DNA of 10,168 bases from contig NAVB01003709.1 in NCBI GenBank assembly GCA_002179805.1, forward strand, positions 1 to 10,168, written 5' to 3'. The notes beneath the pieces were generated by a model. That model was not told the origin of the DNA and ran no database searches. It worked only from the letters and a program-made list of their open reading frames with translations. Made by a program: the position numbers and the translations under genes. Numbering within the stretch: position 1 is the stretch's first letter; each line of letters starts with the position of its first letter. This stretch comes from Acanthamoeba lenticulata. Lineage: Eukaryota; Discosea; Longamoebia; Acanthamoebidae. Positions 1 to 10,100 of this stretch are shown piece by piece.

Positions 1-51
1 GCAACCACCTTGCCCAGAACTCACTTTGTCTCGACTTGTGTACGCGCGCAG

Positions 52-1156
52 ACCTACCAGCAAGGGCGTCCGGCACCCCAACACCACTACATCATGCAGC
101 CCATCACCAGCGAGCTGAAAGTACGTTCTATATAGACCTATTATATTTATATTTATTTACTACATTTTTTTAATTCATAAATAATGTTACACTTGTTTTT
201 TCTTACCCTTGTGCACAACAAGTCAACATTCTAACGCGTCGTCCATTCACTTGCAGCTCTTGCTCAACAAGGATGAAGTGCCCAACATGGACCTCCCCAA
301 GATCACTCTCAACTTCATGTTTGACAAACTGGCTCTGGTGCTTGAGCAAAACCAGTACCAAGATGCCATGGACATGGTCGAAGGCTTTGCCCTCTACACG
401 CGCAGTTCGCCGGTACTCCTCGTCCTCATCGTCCTGTTGCGTTTGCCGGTCCCAAGGCAGTAGAGGCGTGATGTTGACTCCACCACCTTATTATGTGACG
501 CGATGCCACAGTATCGTAAGATACGGCCGAGGCAGCCGGTCCAGAAGAACCCTCGCGCTTGGTGGAAGTTCGCAGGTGCTGGTCCCCTCTCTGCGCGTCG
601 TCGAGAGCTCTCTTGGCCGTTTCAGTTTCGCTTCCGTTCGAACGGTCGGAAGTTGCTCACCTCTTTAATTCCTGCCTGTCATCAGCCAATGCGATTCTGC
701 AGGAGACTCGAGAGAAGAAGCGAGTCTGGTCGGTGGAGCACCTCAAGAACATGCGCTCCGACCGCAACCGCTACGTAGCTCTCTACAAGCGCAAACGCCA
801 GCTGCTGGAGAGTAAAAAGACGGTGCGCGCGTGCTCCTTCATGACCTTCACCTTGGGTCTAATACCTGATTCTCCCATTCCTTGATACAGCTGCCTGCCG
901 ACGAGGAAGATGAACTGGCGGAGCTCGAGACCCGGCTTAACTATGAGCAGTTGACCCTGTACGTGCCTTCCCGAAACAACGTTGTAAAACTGCTCAGAGA
1001 ACGCCGCGCTCATCACCATCACGTTTCAGGTTCCGCTCGCTGGCCAATGCCTACCTGAAGAAGGACAAGGAGGCCCTGGCGGCCAAAGGCATCAAGACCA
1101 ACGCCACGACAGGCTGGTGGGGCTGGATCACCGGCGCCGGCACGCCCGAAGCTGAG
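52..1156 (+). other. VPS13 N-terminal region, exons 1-6
   Basis: Exons: 52-120, 257-412, 512-575, 686-822, 891-958, 1030-1156 (window residues 1-207). The first residues read YIMQPITSELK then LPKITLNFMFDKLALVLE, the strand pair that follows the chorein segment in VPS13. Next come YRKIRPRQPVQ and WWKFA; the split codon at 575/686 joins WWKFA to ANAILQETREKKRVW, matching the family's WWK(F/Y)A.NAV...R..R..W pattern and strongly supporting intron 3. The following VEHLKNMRSDRNRYVALYK and LFRSLANAYLKKDKEAL match the conserved helical part of the VPS13 N-terminal domain. The segment ends with a GWWGWITGAG linker, like the WWGW linker of other VPS13 proteins. The chorein N-terminus, where lipid is thought to enter or leave, lies upstream of the window. 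Confidence 0.92.
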
Positions 1157-4100
1157 GTTGACTTCCCGCTCTTTCCACCAGCTTGAGCGGTTCAAGCGAG
1201 CTAACAACGCGGCGCGGTGTTTGATGCCGTGGCCGCACAACAGACTGCGCTTCAGCTGAACGACGACCTGTGGAAGGAGCTCTACAGGGTCGTCGAGACG
1301 GAGGAGAAGAAGAAGGCCGTCCCCAACGTGCAGACGCCAAAAGAGGTGCAGATCGTCGTCCTCGTTGCGGTTTGGGTTCATTTCAATCTCTGACCATCAA
1401 CGTCAATACGGCAGTGGGTCAAAACGCGAGTCAACTTCCAGTTGGGCGCTGGCTCGATTGAGCTGCGGTCCTCGGCTGTGCAGAAGGGCAAAGAAAGCAA
1501 GCCGCTCGCACGGGCCATCTTCAAGCTCTTTGACATCTCGCTGCTCCTTCGCGAGGGCTCCATGTCGGTGCGTGTGCACAAGTTCTGATCGATGCAGCGT
1601 GCGGATGGATCATCAACTGACCGTCTATTTCCTTCACCAGTTCCACGGCAAGCTACGCTCGGCCGACGTGCTCGACTTTTGCACAGAGGGCACGCGGTAC
1701 CCGAAGCTGATCTCGCCCCAGTTCAAGACCGACACGCCCAGCACCGCCAAGGGCAAGGTACACCATCGTGGCCTTTCTGCCCGGTTGTGGCTTTATTTAT
1801 TTATGCCTGTTGACAATCGACCATCAGGCGCGAAAGGACGCCGAGGACGAGAACTTCCTCGTTATCAATTTCGATCAGCATCCGCTCAACGACACCAACG
1901 TTGACCTGAGGCTTGGCCTGGAGATGAAGGCGCTCAACATTTACCTCAACATGTCGTGCGTCAACAAGATCGGTGCGTGCAAGGCAAACCCTAACCGCAC
2001 CGCTGGACCGCAAACACTCACCTTCCGCTCTGATGATGTTTTATATTGTGCTTTCCACGGGGCAGTGGGCTTTTTCCGACGTCCGACTTCCGGCGCGCTG
2101 GACGATCTCTCCTTGCAGGTACCTGCCCACCGGACTCGGGCTTATTCTTGACGATGCAACCGAGCTGACCACCACAACCTTCAGATCGCCAATCAGCTGG
2201 AGGAGATCAGACAGCGTACGCTGCAGCAACTCACCTGGGCCCTGGAGAATCGAAACGTCATCGACCTGTCCGTGAACATCGAGGTATGAACCTCCAGTGG
2301 CTTTGATTTGCGAAAATCATGATTTTGACCATCTGAGCTGGGCGCAGGCTCCCAACATCATCGTCCCGCAAAGCTTTGTCGACGAGGGACCCGTGCTCGT
2401 GATCGACTTGGGCAAGCTCTCCTTCAAGAGCGACCTCACCGGGAACGAGAAGGAGCGCAACAGGCAGCTTGCCCAGTCCGACCCCACAACAGAGAAGTTG
2501 GCACTTTCGGAGGACGACTTCTACGACAAGTACTTCCTCAACTTGACTCGTGTGCGGGCCCTTATCACGGACTCGAGCGCCGACTGGCGCGACCCGCAGA
2601 CCAACCCCAAGGTGCGTGAGCCCACGTCCTGACCCACCCACCTCGAGTCGATGATTGCGAGGACCACAGCTGATCCCTTCGAGGCCTCATGCGTTGTTTC
2701 TCGCAAGCAGAGCGTGCTCCAAATCATCCAAGACTTTGACGTCAACCTGGTCCTCCAACTGTGCATGCTGTCGTCGGACACGATGACCAAGCTCAAGTAC
2801 TGCTTGATCGCTTGCTTGGGCGGGGGAGCTCATGCTCGTGCTTACTCACATGTTTGTGTTTTGCCCTGTGCCAGGATTTCGGGCCAGCTGCCCTCACTTC
2901 AGTTCTATCTTTCGTCCAAACGCTGCCGCTACTTCTTCCGCATCCTTCGGTATGTCGTGGTGAGCTGTCCCGCGGCGAGCCTCGCACGGTACTCACAACC
3001 GCACGGCCGCGTGTGTTCAGGGCTCTGTTGGACTCGATGTCGCAAGAGTCGACTGAGAAGGTGGCCCAGCTGCAGCAAAAGATCCAGGAGGAGGTTACGC
3101 AGCAACTGGCGCAGCTCCAGGACACGAGCAAGCCAGTCTCCCCGAGCATTGCCGCCAAGTCAAAGGAAGAGCTTGGGTATGCCTCCCCGACCCAAGGCCG
3201 TCGTTGACATGAGATTGTGGAGCTTATCGTGGACGACGATCATTCCTTTGCAGGGCACAACTGAGGCAGCAAAAAATGCAGCTGCTTGTGGAAAAGACGA
3301 TGCTGCTGCTCTACTTTGTCATCCCAGACATCTCGCTCACGCTGACGCAAGACGACGGAGAGGAGGAGCGCAAGATGATCACCGCCAGCATCAACAACAT
3401 CTTCGTACGGAGACCCGCCCTTCATTAATTCAGTTTTCAATCCGTACCTGGAGAGCAGGTGACTTGAGCTCATGCCCCAATGTCGCAAATTTTCAGGTGA
3501 CCTTCACCAAGCGGACGTTCGACATGACGGCGCAAGTCGTGCTCCACAATCTCTTTGTGGAGGATTTCCAGCAGACCTGGGGCGCGCCGTTCAAGTACCT
3601 CATTTCGTCCGAGTTCTCGCAGCATTCGGACCCGCTGCTGCACCTGGGCTACATGAACATCAACCGGCAGTCGCCCGAGTACTCGGGTACCTCTTCTTCC
3701 TGGAGAGAGAGAGAGAGAGAGGGAGAGCTCATCTCTTTTATCATCACAGGTGTGGAGCAGCAGATCGATCTGCTATTTGGCAACCTCAACGTCATGCTCA
3801 ATCCGCAGACTCTGTTCTCGATCTTGCGCTTCGCCACCGTCAACATCGTCGATCAAATGAAGGCCCACAACCTGGCCCCGACAGAGACGCCAGCAGCAGC
3901 GGCGACCCCCTCTCAGCCCGTCGCGGCCCCTGCTCAACCCGTACGCTTGCGCTGCAACTTCCGCCTTGAAGCAGCCTGGCCTGATCTTGTTTTCCTATTG
4001 GTCGGGGGACGGGCACAAACACGTACAGGGCGGGGACATGAAGATCGACGCCCGGTTCGGCGTGCTCAAACTTGACATCCCAAGGGCGGGCGCCGTTGTG

Positions 4101-7100
4101 GCCAACTTTTGCCTGCAGGGCGCCAAGATCCACGTTGATGTCAACGCCAACAAAACCATCGCCGTTAATGGCCAAGTTGGTTTCCTTAGTGGTTCGTCTC
4201 TAATTCTCAAACTTTATTTATTTTATTTTATTTTTATTTACATTTATGAATTGAGTTTGTACTTACTTTTCTTCAAACATCAGCCAGCAATCCCCTGCAC
4301 ACGGGATCCCTCTACAAGGAAATCATTTCCATTCAGCCGATCTTGGGCAAGAAGATGGTCATCTTCTCCTTCAACCTTTGGAACCCCGAGGACAAGGCCA
4401 CCTATCCCGGCTACGACATGATGGTACTTCCCCGTCCTGCCCTCTGCATTATGTCTACTAACACATGTCCTTCTCCAGGTGACGGCCAAAATCAGCTCGA
4501 TCCGTCTGATCGTCATCCAGCCCTTCTTCCGCGAGCTGCTGCTCTTTGTGTCGGACCTCAAATCCATCCAGAACTCGATCGCGGGGCCTCCCAGCAGCCC
4601 CAGCCTCCCCACCGCCGCCAAACCGGTACTTTCACACCAATGCGCCCGCGCTTGAAATATTCATCTGCTGACACTTCATGACCTTAGACACCTGCGCCCA
4701 AGTCGCCCACCGAGCAGAAGAGCTCGCTCCTCAAACTCGACATCGCCATCTCCAACCCCCACATCATCGTTCCCAAGAACAGCGACAGCCGGTACTGACC
4801 TGACCACCTTGCGAAGTGCTCTTCTTCATTCATTCTCACTCGCTTTTCTTTTGGTGTTTTGTCGACGGCACCATCAAGGGACGTCTTGGTGGCCAACCTG
4901 GGCAACATCACGCTGGCGAATGAGTTCATTCGGCACGAGCGCTATGGGGACTTGCTCGACCAGATGCTCCTTGACATCACGCAGATGCGCCTCGAGTCCG
5001 GCGTCATGTCTGCAGAGGCTGCTGAAGCCGAGGAGGCCGTCGCCCCGACCATCGAGTACGCATTTCTCACGATGAGTTATCATTTCATTAATATTATTGT
5101 ATAATACTCATCGGCCGCCACCCACAGGGGGCTGAGCAAAATTATTGCCGACACTGAGCTCCACTTGAGCTTGACCCGCGCCATTGACAACTCGGCCAAC
5201 CGCCACTCGGATTTGGACTTTGCCTTGTCCATCCCTCATGTACGACCACCAACCATGTCTTCTCCTTTGTTGCTGCAGCCCTTCCTGACCTCGGAGGCCC
5301 ACCAGATCGACATCAACATCAAGGAGAAGCAAACGTACTTTGTCTTTGGCCTGCTCGAGGACAATCTGCGGCAGCTGTACGGCAAGGAGGGCGTGCTGCA
5401 GGCCTTGCGCAGCTTCTCCGCCTCGCAGCCGCCGCTTGCTGGCGAGACTCCGGGCTCGGCCGTCAGCACACAGATGGCCGCGCCGGAGTCCCAAACCAAC
5501 TTTGCGCAAGTGTGGACAAAGTTCCAGGCCAACGTGTGCATCGACAAGCTGACCATGAAGGTCATGTCGCATGATGCCAAAGGTACAATCTTTTTCATCT
5601 TTTTATAAATCTTTATCTTCTTTTTGAGTGGTTGAGCTGACGAGAGCGCGTGTTTTATCAAGACGATGACGATTGGCTGGCATCCCTGGCGGCGAACCGG
5701 CTGGGGGTCAACTTCGCCCAGCTTTCCAACGAGTCGATGACGTGCAACGTCGACCTCGGGTCGTTCTACCTGACCGATGAGCGTCGGAACACCGACAACC
5801 TCTTCCGGTGAACACCCTTGACCCACCTTTCTTTTCTTCTCTCTGCATCAATCTCATCACTCTCGGGTGTTGCGAGGAATCTTAGGCATGTGCTGGGCTT
5901 CTCACTGTCCAACGCCAACTCTCGCCTGGAGCTGAGTCTCGAGTACTACAAGGACTACACGGGCAAGCAAACGGTTCAAACAATCACTTGTTCCCCTGCG
6001 CGCTCTCCTCCCGGTGCGGCTGACCGCAACTCGCACAGGTGTATCTCGAGTTGCACGGCCCTCGGGTGACTGCAGTGCCCGAGCCGCTGCTCGAGGTCAA
6101 GGACGTGTCTCTGCGCGTGCTCGACGCACTACAGAAGTCGCTCAAGGCCATGCAGACCGACAACGGCCCTTCGCCCGTCTCACCGGCTGCCGTCACTCCC
6201 GAGGCACTGCCCGAACTCAAGGCCGGCTTTGAGGCGACCAACGGTGGAGGCGAAGGCCCCATCAACGTCAAGGTGACCGTGAAGGGCCTCGAATTGCTCG
6301 TTCTCGGTACACCTCCTGCCTGTCCACCTCACTCTTGTGATTGCCACTCTTGGTCTCATCTTGCTGTCGCACAGAGGACTATTCGAAGATGGTGACGCGA
6401 GGTTTCGTTGCCAAGTCCAGCGTGGAGTTCAACTACATGGGCGTCTACCCCGAGTTGGTACCGTGCCCACTTGGCTTGCCTCAATGACTCAACTCGCTGA
6501 GCGCAAAGCTTACCGGCCACACAACAATGCGACGAACACAAACATAGGGCGGCGGCCAGAAGATGCGAGTGTTGCTCAAGCATCTCGAGATCAATAAGGC
6601 TCGCTTCGACGCCCAGCGCTACAGAGCCGACGAAGCCCTGGAAGACCCGTCGGCGTCTCAGGAGCTCGCCGTCCTCACCACGCAGGTACCTGTTCCCATC
6701 AAGTCGACCAAAGAGAGTTGTGGGGTACTAAACTGTATTTGCCTTGCGCGTCGCTACACGCCACAGTTTGACCGCGAGGTCGCGTTGATCGAGCCGCTGG
6801 ACCTGCAATTCAGATACACGCAGCTGAACAAGCCCTTCAACCGCTGCGACATCGTGCTTGAAAGCGACCAGGCCCTCATCACCCTCTCCATTGACGATTA
6901 CAAACTGACGATGAAGATCATCGGTATGTATTTTGTTTATTTATTCATTTATGTATTTATTTATTCATTTTACTTTATTCCTTTCTCACATTTTATTTAT
7001 TTTCAGAAAAATGGATGAAGCTCCTCCAGCAGCTCCAGAAGCCCGCGGAAGCTGACGGCCAGGCTGTGGTGACGAGTCCAACGGCGGCGACGAAGGCCCC

Positions 7101-10100
7101 GGCCGAGAGCGCCCAACAGCAGAGGCTGACCATCATGAGCGGAGGCATCGTGCTCTATCTGATCAACGATTACATGGGCCAAAACACGCCCCTCCTCGAG
7201 CTCAGCCTGGCGCAGAGGTACGTGCGCGACGTGCTGCCACACCATCTCGTGAGCAATTTCTCACACGCGCGGGGGGCGGGTGCAACGCAGCAAGATCGAT
7301 GTCACCGACTGGTCGGCACTTCTCACGGCGCACGTGAACGCGATGATTTCGGCCAACTACTTCAACTGCCGCTACGACGTACGTCCATGAATTCATCTCC
7401 TTTCCACCAGTGATTGTTTGTGTGGTGTCTCACCCGATTGGCGCACATCACGTGGTCATCATGACTTCAGGCCTGGGAGCCCATCCTGGAGCAGTTCAAC
7501 TTCGAGCTCAAGTACTCGCGCGTCCACGGACACAACGTCACCTTCCGGTTCGACCTCTTCCGCCTTTGTCTGCTCTTGTATGGGCTACTGGACTCAGGCC
7601 TGACCGGCACGGGCCATGGTCCGTGCGCGCACACAGGGCCTCGCAAAAGCTGGAGCTCAGCGTGACGCGTCCCTTCCTGGAGACGGTCATGGACGTGATC
7701 GAGGTGTGGACGGACGACTCGTTTGCCGAGGAGAACGCCAAGTCGCTCGAGTACCACCCCTACTTCATCAAGAACGAGACCGGCCAGAAGATGTGGTACT
7801 GGCTGTCGGATGATCAGCGCGTCATTGCCCTGGAGAAGGACGAGGAGCAGCCCATGCCCATCTCCTTCTCTCACCTCAAGCAGCGCCGGTAGAGACCCCT
7901 TCCTTTTCTCTTGCTCCTGATCTGCATGACGTTGTTGTTATCGTTGTTGACCGATGGTGGTCTCTGCGGGACAGGCTCGACACGAAGGAACGGCGAAAGG
8001 CCAGCCAGACACTGACCATCCAAGTCCACGGCGAGTACAAGCCGATCGAGGTGCGGACCCATCGCAGGCAACCGCTCGCGATTGCTCGTGTGCTCATTGG
8101 TTCGGACTCTCAAACAGGGCATCATCATCGACAAGCTCGGCACGCACGTGCTGGACATCGGGCACGCCCACATCAAGCTGCTCTACTCGGCGACCATGCG
8201 GGAGGGCAGCATGCTCCTCCGATTCGCGTCCAACGTGCAGATCATCAACTTCACCGAACGTCGGCTGGTACTCGCCCGCCGTCCAATCGAGGGTCGACTG
8301 CGTGACTTACCTGTGTACGTGCGTGCTCTGCAGAACGTGCTCGTGGAAACGCCGAGCGACATCAAGATCTACTCGAGCGTGGCGCCGATCAACATCGCGC
8401 CCAAGGAGTACGTGGGGAGCCAGCACAAGCGTCCTTTTCGTGCATTCACTCAAGGGCGCTGTGGTGATGATATTGTTTATCCGAGCAGATCGGTTTACCT
8501 GCCGCTGGAGCTGGCCACGCACGGCGCCATTCGCTTACAGCCCTCCTTTGGCCCGCGGGTACGGCTCAGAAGTGTTGTGCTTTTGTTGGGCGCGCCGCGC
8601 ACTTCCAACCCGATCTTTTACACGAATCATCTTCCCTTTCCTTGGCATCAGGACCCGATCCCGACGACGACGGGTCTTCCCAAGTACACGAAGCAGAAGC
8701 TGATCTGCTCCAAGCTGGAGAACAAGTCTGGGTTCATGATCTGCGCCAACGAGGACATCACCGCCAAGAGGGGTGCGTCGACCAACACACAGCCACTGTG
8801 TCATCTGGCGCTATTATCAAGCGACTGGTCTCATATTCGTTTGCGGTCCCGCAGGTCCCTCCTACATTTTCCAGGTGCTGGTGGACAAGGACTCCAGTGC
8901 CGAGCCGGAGATGCAAGACCGGATCCCGCATCGCATCACCGTGTGCCCGCCCTTCCAGCTGGAGAACCTCTTGCCTGTGCCCATCTTCGTACGTCAACCA
9001 CTCGTCGCTCGCCTGCCTATACATGTGGGTCAACGGCCAGCTAAACTCGGTCGCTTTCCAGTACGAGGTGACATGCGCGCAAGATCGCACGCGAACTTCC
9101 GTCGAGAGCGGCACCATCGCCAAGGGCGCCAAGGTCGCGCTGCACGTCTTCGACCCTGATGCCGACCTCAATGTCTCCATCCGTATGGACGGTACTGCGG
9201 ACCATCCTTCCTCCTCGTCTGGCCCTCTCGTAGATCCCTTCGCTGACGGACGTCCCACGGCTCTACGTCTATGCAGGCTTTGACTGGAGCACGCCAGTTG
9301 CCATCAACACGGACGTGCTCGACAGCATCGAAATGCGGGACAAGGCCAAGCGGCCTCTCCGCATCAGCGTCCGCGAGAAGATGGCCAGAACTGGTGCGCC
9401 GCTGCCGCCTCCTGGCATCGACCGTCGCCAATGGCACTCGGTTGGACTAACTCGCCCCTGCCCGAAACAGGAGTGAAGAAGGTGTCGTTCTACTCTGAGT
9501 TCTGGCTGATCAACAAGACCGGCCTGCGCCTCCTCTACCGCCAGCCGGTGGGGCTCGGCAATTCCGACCTGGTCCCGGGCCAAGTGGCCGCCGTCACGTC
9601 GGACAACAGCCTCTGGGATCTTCGAGGTCCGTCCGGCTCCTTGGCTCGAGACTCTCTGTGGCGCCTCCACGTATACGTGATGGAGACTGACCACCACCCT
9701 CTGCATATGCAGGCGAGCCGCGGGATTGGTTCTTCAAGGACTACCAGGTCGACGCCGCGAAGCCGCTCCCGTTCTCGCTGTCGACGTCGGCGCTCGAGCG
9801 CAAGAGGCAGATCGAGGTCAAGGTGGCCAACTCGCGATGGAGCTCCGGCATTTCCCTCGCTGCGCAGAACTCGTCCGGCCGAACCTTCCTCGTCGACAAG
9901 GAGACCCCGGTACGAAGCAAGCCACCGTCGTGATGATGTTGACGAGGATGAAGACGGCCTTTCCAATGCGGCTGACGACTGTACATGTTTGTTGTCGACA
10001 CAGGGACGGCCCATCAAAGGCTTTGTGCTGGGTCTGAAGATCTATCCCGCGCCGGACAAGTTCTGGCGAACCAAGTGCGTCGAGTTTACCCACCACTACA

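Larger units (their letters stand above)
2348..3404 (+). other. VPS13 groove region, exons 13-17
   Basis: Exons: 2348-2611, 2708-2796, 2875-2949, 3021-3176, 3254-3404 (window residues 431-675). Exon 13 opens with APNIIVPQSF...GPVLVIDLGKLSFKSDL, the VPS13 'P.IIVP......LV.DLG.L.' signature, and continues with FYDKYFLNLTRVRALIT, matching the conserved 'YD.F...L...Q.L' strand. Exons 14-15 join through a split codon to LKISGQLPSLQFYLS, again a family hallmark, after IIQDFDVNLVLQLCM. Exon 16 is largely a Gln/Glu-rich helix. Exon 17 returns to strands (LLLYFVIPDISLTLTQDD). All five junctions keep frame; exon 14 has two possible starts one codon apart. Confidence 0.9.
3497..4791 (+). other. VPS13 groove region, exons 18-23
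   Basis: Exons: 3497-3686, 3750-3940, 4029-4191, 4284-4423, 4479-4625, 4688-4791 (window residues 676-986). The translation is rich in beta-strands with alternating hydrophobic residues (VTFTKRTFDMTAQVVLHNLF; LLFGNLNVMLNPQTLFSILR; KIHVDVNANKTIAVNGQVGF), as expected of repeated groove units. HLGYMNINRQSPEY in exon 18 resembles the VPS13 strand where a short helix turns into the next unit. Exon 22 has the conserved run of hydrophobics IRLIVIQPFFRELLLFVSDL, and exon 23 the LDIAISNPHIIVPKNS strand; 'P.IIVP.NS' is a repeated VPS13 motif, also seen in exon 13. Two Pro/Ala/Ser linkers sit at the ends of exon 19 and of exons 22/23. Confidence 0.88.
4879..6457 (+). other. VPS13 middle repeat region, exons 24-30
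   Basis: Exons: 4879-5055, 5128-5239, 5279-5582, 5663-5807, 5886-5973, 6039-6306, 6375-6457 (window residues 987-1379). After the P.IIVP.NS strand, exon 24 continues with DVLVANLGNITLANEF, the usual 'L...LG...I.N' strand pair of VPS13. Exon 25 ends in LDFALSIPH and exon 26 begins PFLTSEAHQIDINIKEKQ; the 39 bases between them are treated as an intron. Exon 27 has an acidic start (DDDDW) and VNFAQLSNESMTCNVDLGSF. Exons 28-30 give further strands (LEYYKDYTGKQTVYLELHG) and two flexible stretches. Sequence conservation is weak in this part of all VPS13 proteins, so the exon calls rest mainly on splice sites, phase and codon use. Confidence 0.83.
6548..7547 (+). other. VPS13 groove region before the adaptor-binding domain, exons 31-35
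   Basis: Exons: 6548-6685, 6767-6923, 7007-7217, 7291-7378, 7471-7547 (window residues 1380-1602). Strands such as VALIEPLDLQFRYTQL and the ALITLSIDDYKLTMKII helix/strand resemble the family's '.I.P.......' and '.L.LS..D...L..I' segments. Exon 33 carries a hydrophilic Ala/Pro/Thr-rich stretch and then LTIMSGGIVLYLINDYMGQN, matching the VPS13 strand '....G....LINDC.....PLLEL'. Exon 34 reads VNAMISANYFNCRYD and exon 35 AWEPILEQFNFELKYSR, the well conserved 'Y.N......WEP.IEP..' landmark just before the VAB domain. Donor of exon 35 is the less usual GTTCG but is the one that keeps phase. Confidence 0.9.
121..10003 (+). other. 46 spliceosomal introns
   Basis: GT...AG introns: 121-256, 413-511, 576-685, 823-890, 959-1029, 1157-1243, 1346-1414, 1568-1640, 1758-1827, 1973-2065, 2119-2184, 2284-2347, 2612-2707, 2797-2874, 2950-3020, 3177-3253, 3405-3496, 3687-3749, 3941-4028, 4192-4283, 4424-4478, 4626-4687, 4792-4878, 5056-5127, 5240-5278, 5583-5662, 5808-5885, 5974-6038, 6307-6374, 6458-6547, 6686-6766, 6924-7006, 7218-7290, 7379-7470, 7548-7636, 7889-7974, 8051-8117, 8268-8333, 8408-8488, 8559-8651, 8773-8854, 8989-9061, 9192-9276, 9394-9470, 9627-9712, 9910-10003. 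Range 39-136 bases. Donors are mostly GTAC, GTGC or GTAT; weaker ones are GTTG (intron 6), GTTC (20, 28, 35), GTAG (36) and GTCC (45). Another donor opens at 10146. Branch-like sites are clear in a few (CTAAC near 231, 1991, 4457 and 9447). Confidence 0.87.

Noticed and set aside
1..51. First 51 bases as coding sequence, since they are open in frame with exon 1
   Set aside because: The encoded residues show no VPS13 similarity and the stretch ends in a CAG acceptor, so I treat it as the tail of an intron. This is not certain.
120..256. A/T-rich stretch as a promoter or gene boundary
   Set aside because: VPS13 coding sequence runs continuously across it from exon 1 to exon 2 in phase 0, so it is an intron.
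2516..2536. Possible FFAT motif (DFYDKYF after an acidic stretch), which would bind VAP at the ER
   Set aside because: Position 5 is Lys and position 7 is Phe, both poor for FFAT, and the segment is the family's conserved 'YD.F...L' strand rather than an exposed loop.
2651..4075. Long open frame of 474 codons on the + strand
   Set aside because: It is a chance read-through. Parts coincide with exons 14, 15, 18 and 19 in the host frame, but the rest runs through introns and through exons 16, 17 and 20 out of frame. The spliced model gives far better VPS13 similarity.
5108..5826. Open frames on the - strand (154 and 196 codons)
   Set aside because: These are antisense shadows of GC-rich exons 25-27 with no recognisable motifs; the + strand frame matches VPS13 through the same region.
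8721..8723. Asn in KLENKSG as a separate VAB repeat
   Set aside because: It lies only 54 residues before the LENLLP repeat and 78 after the preceding one, too close for repeats of about 100 residues; more likely part of repeat two.
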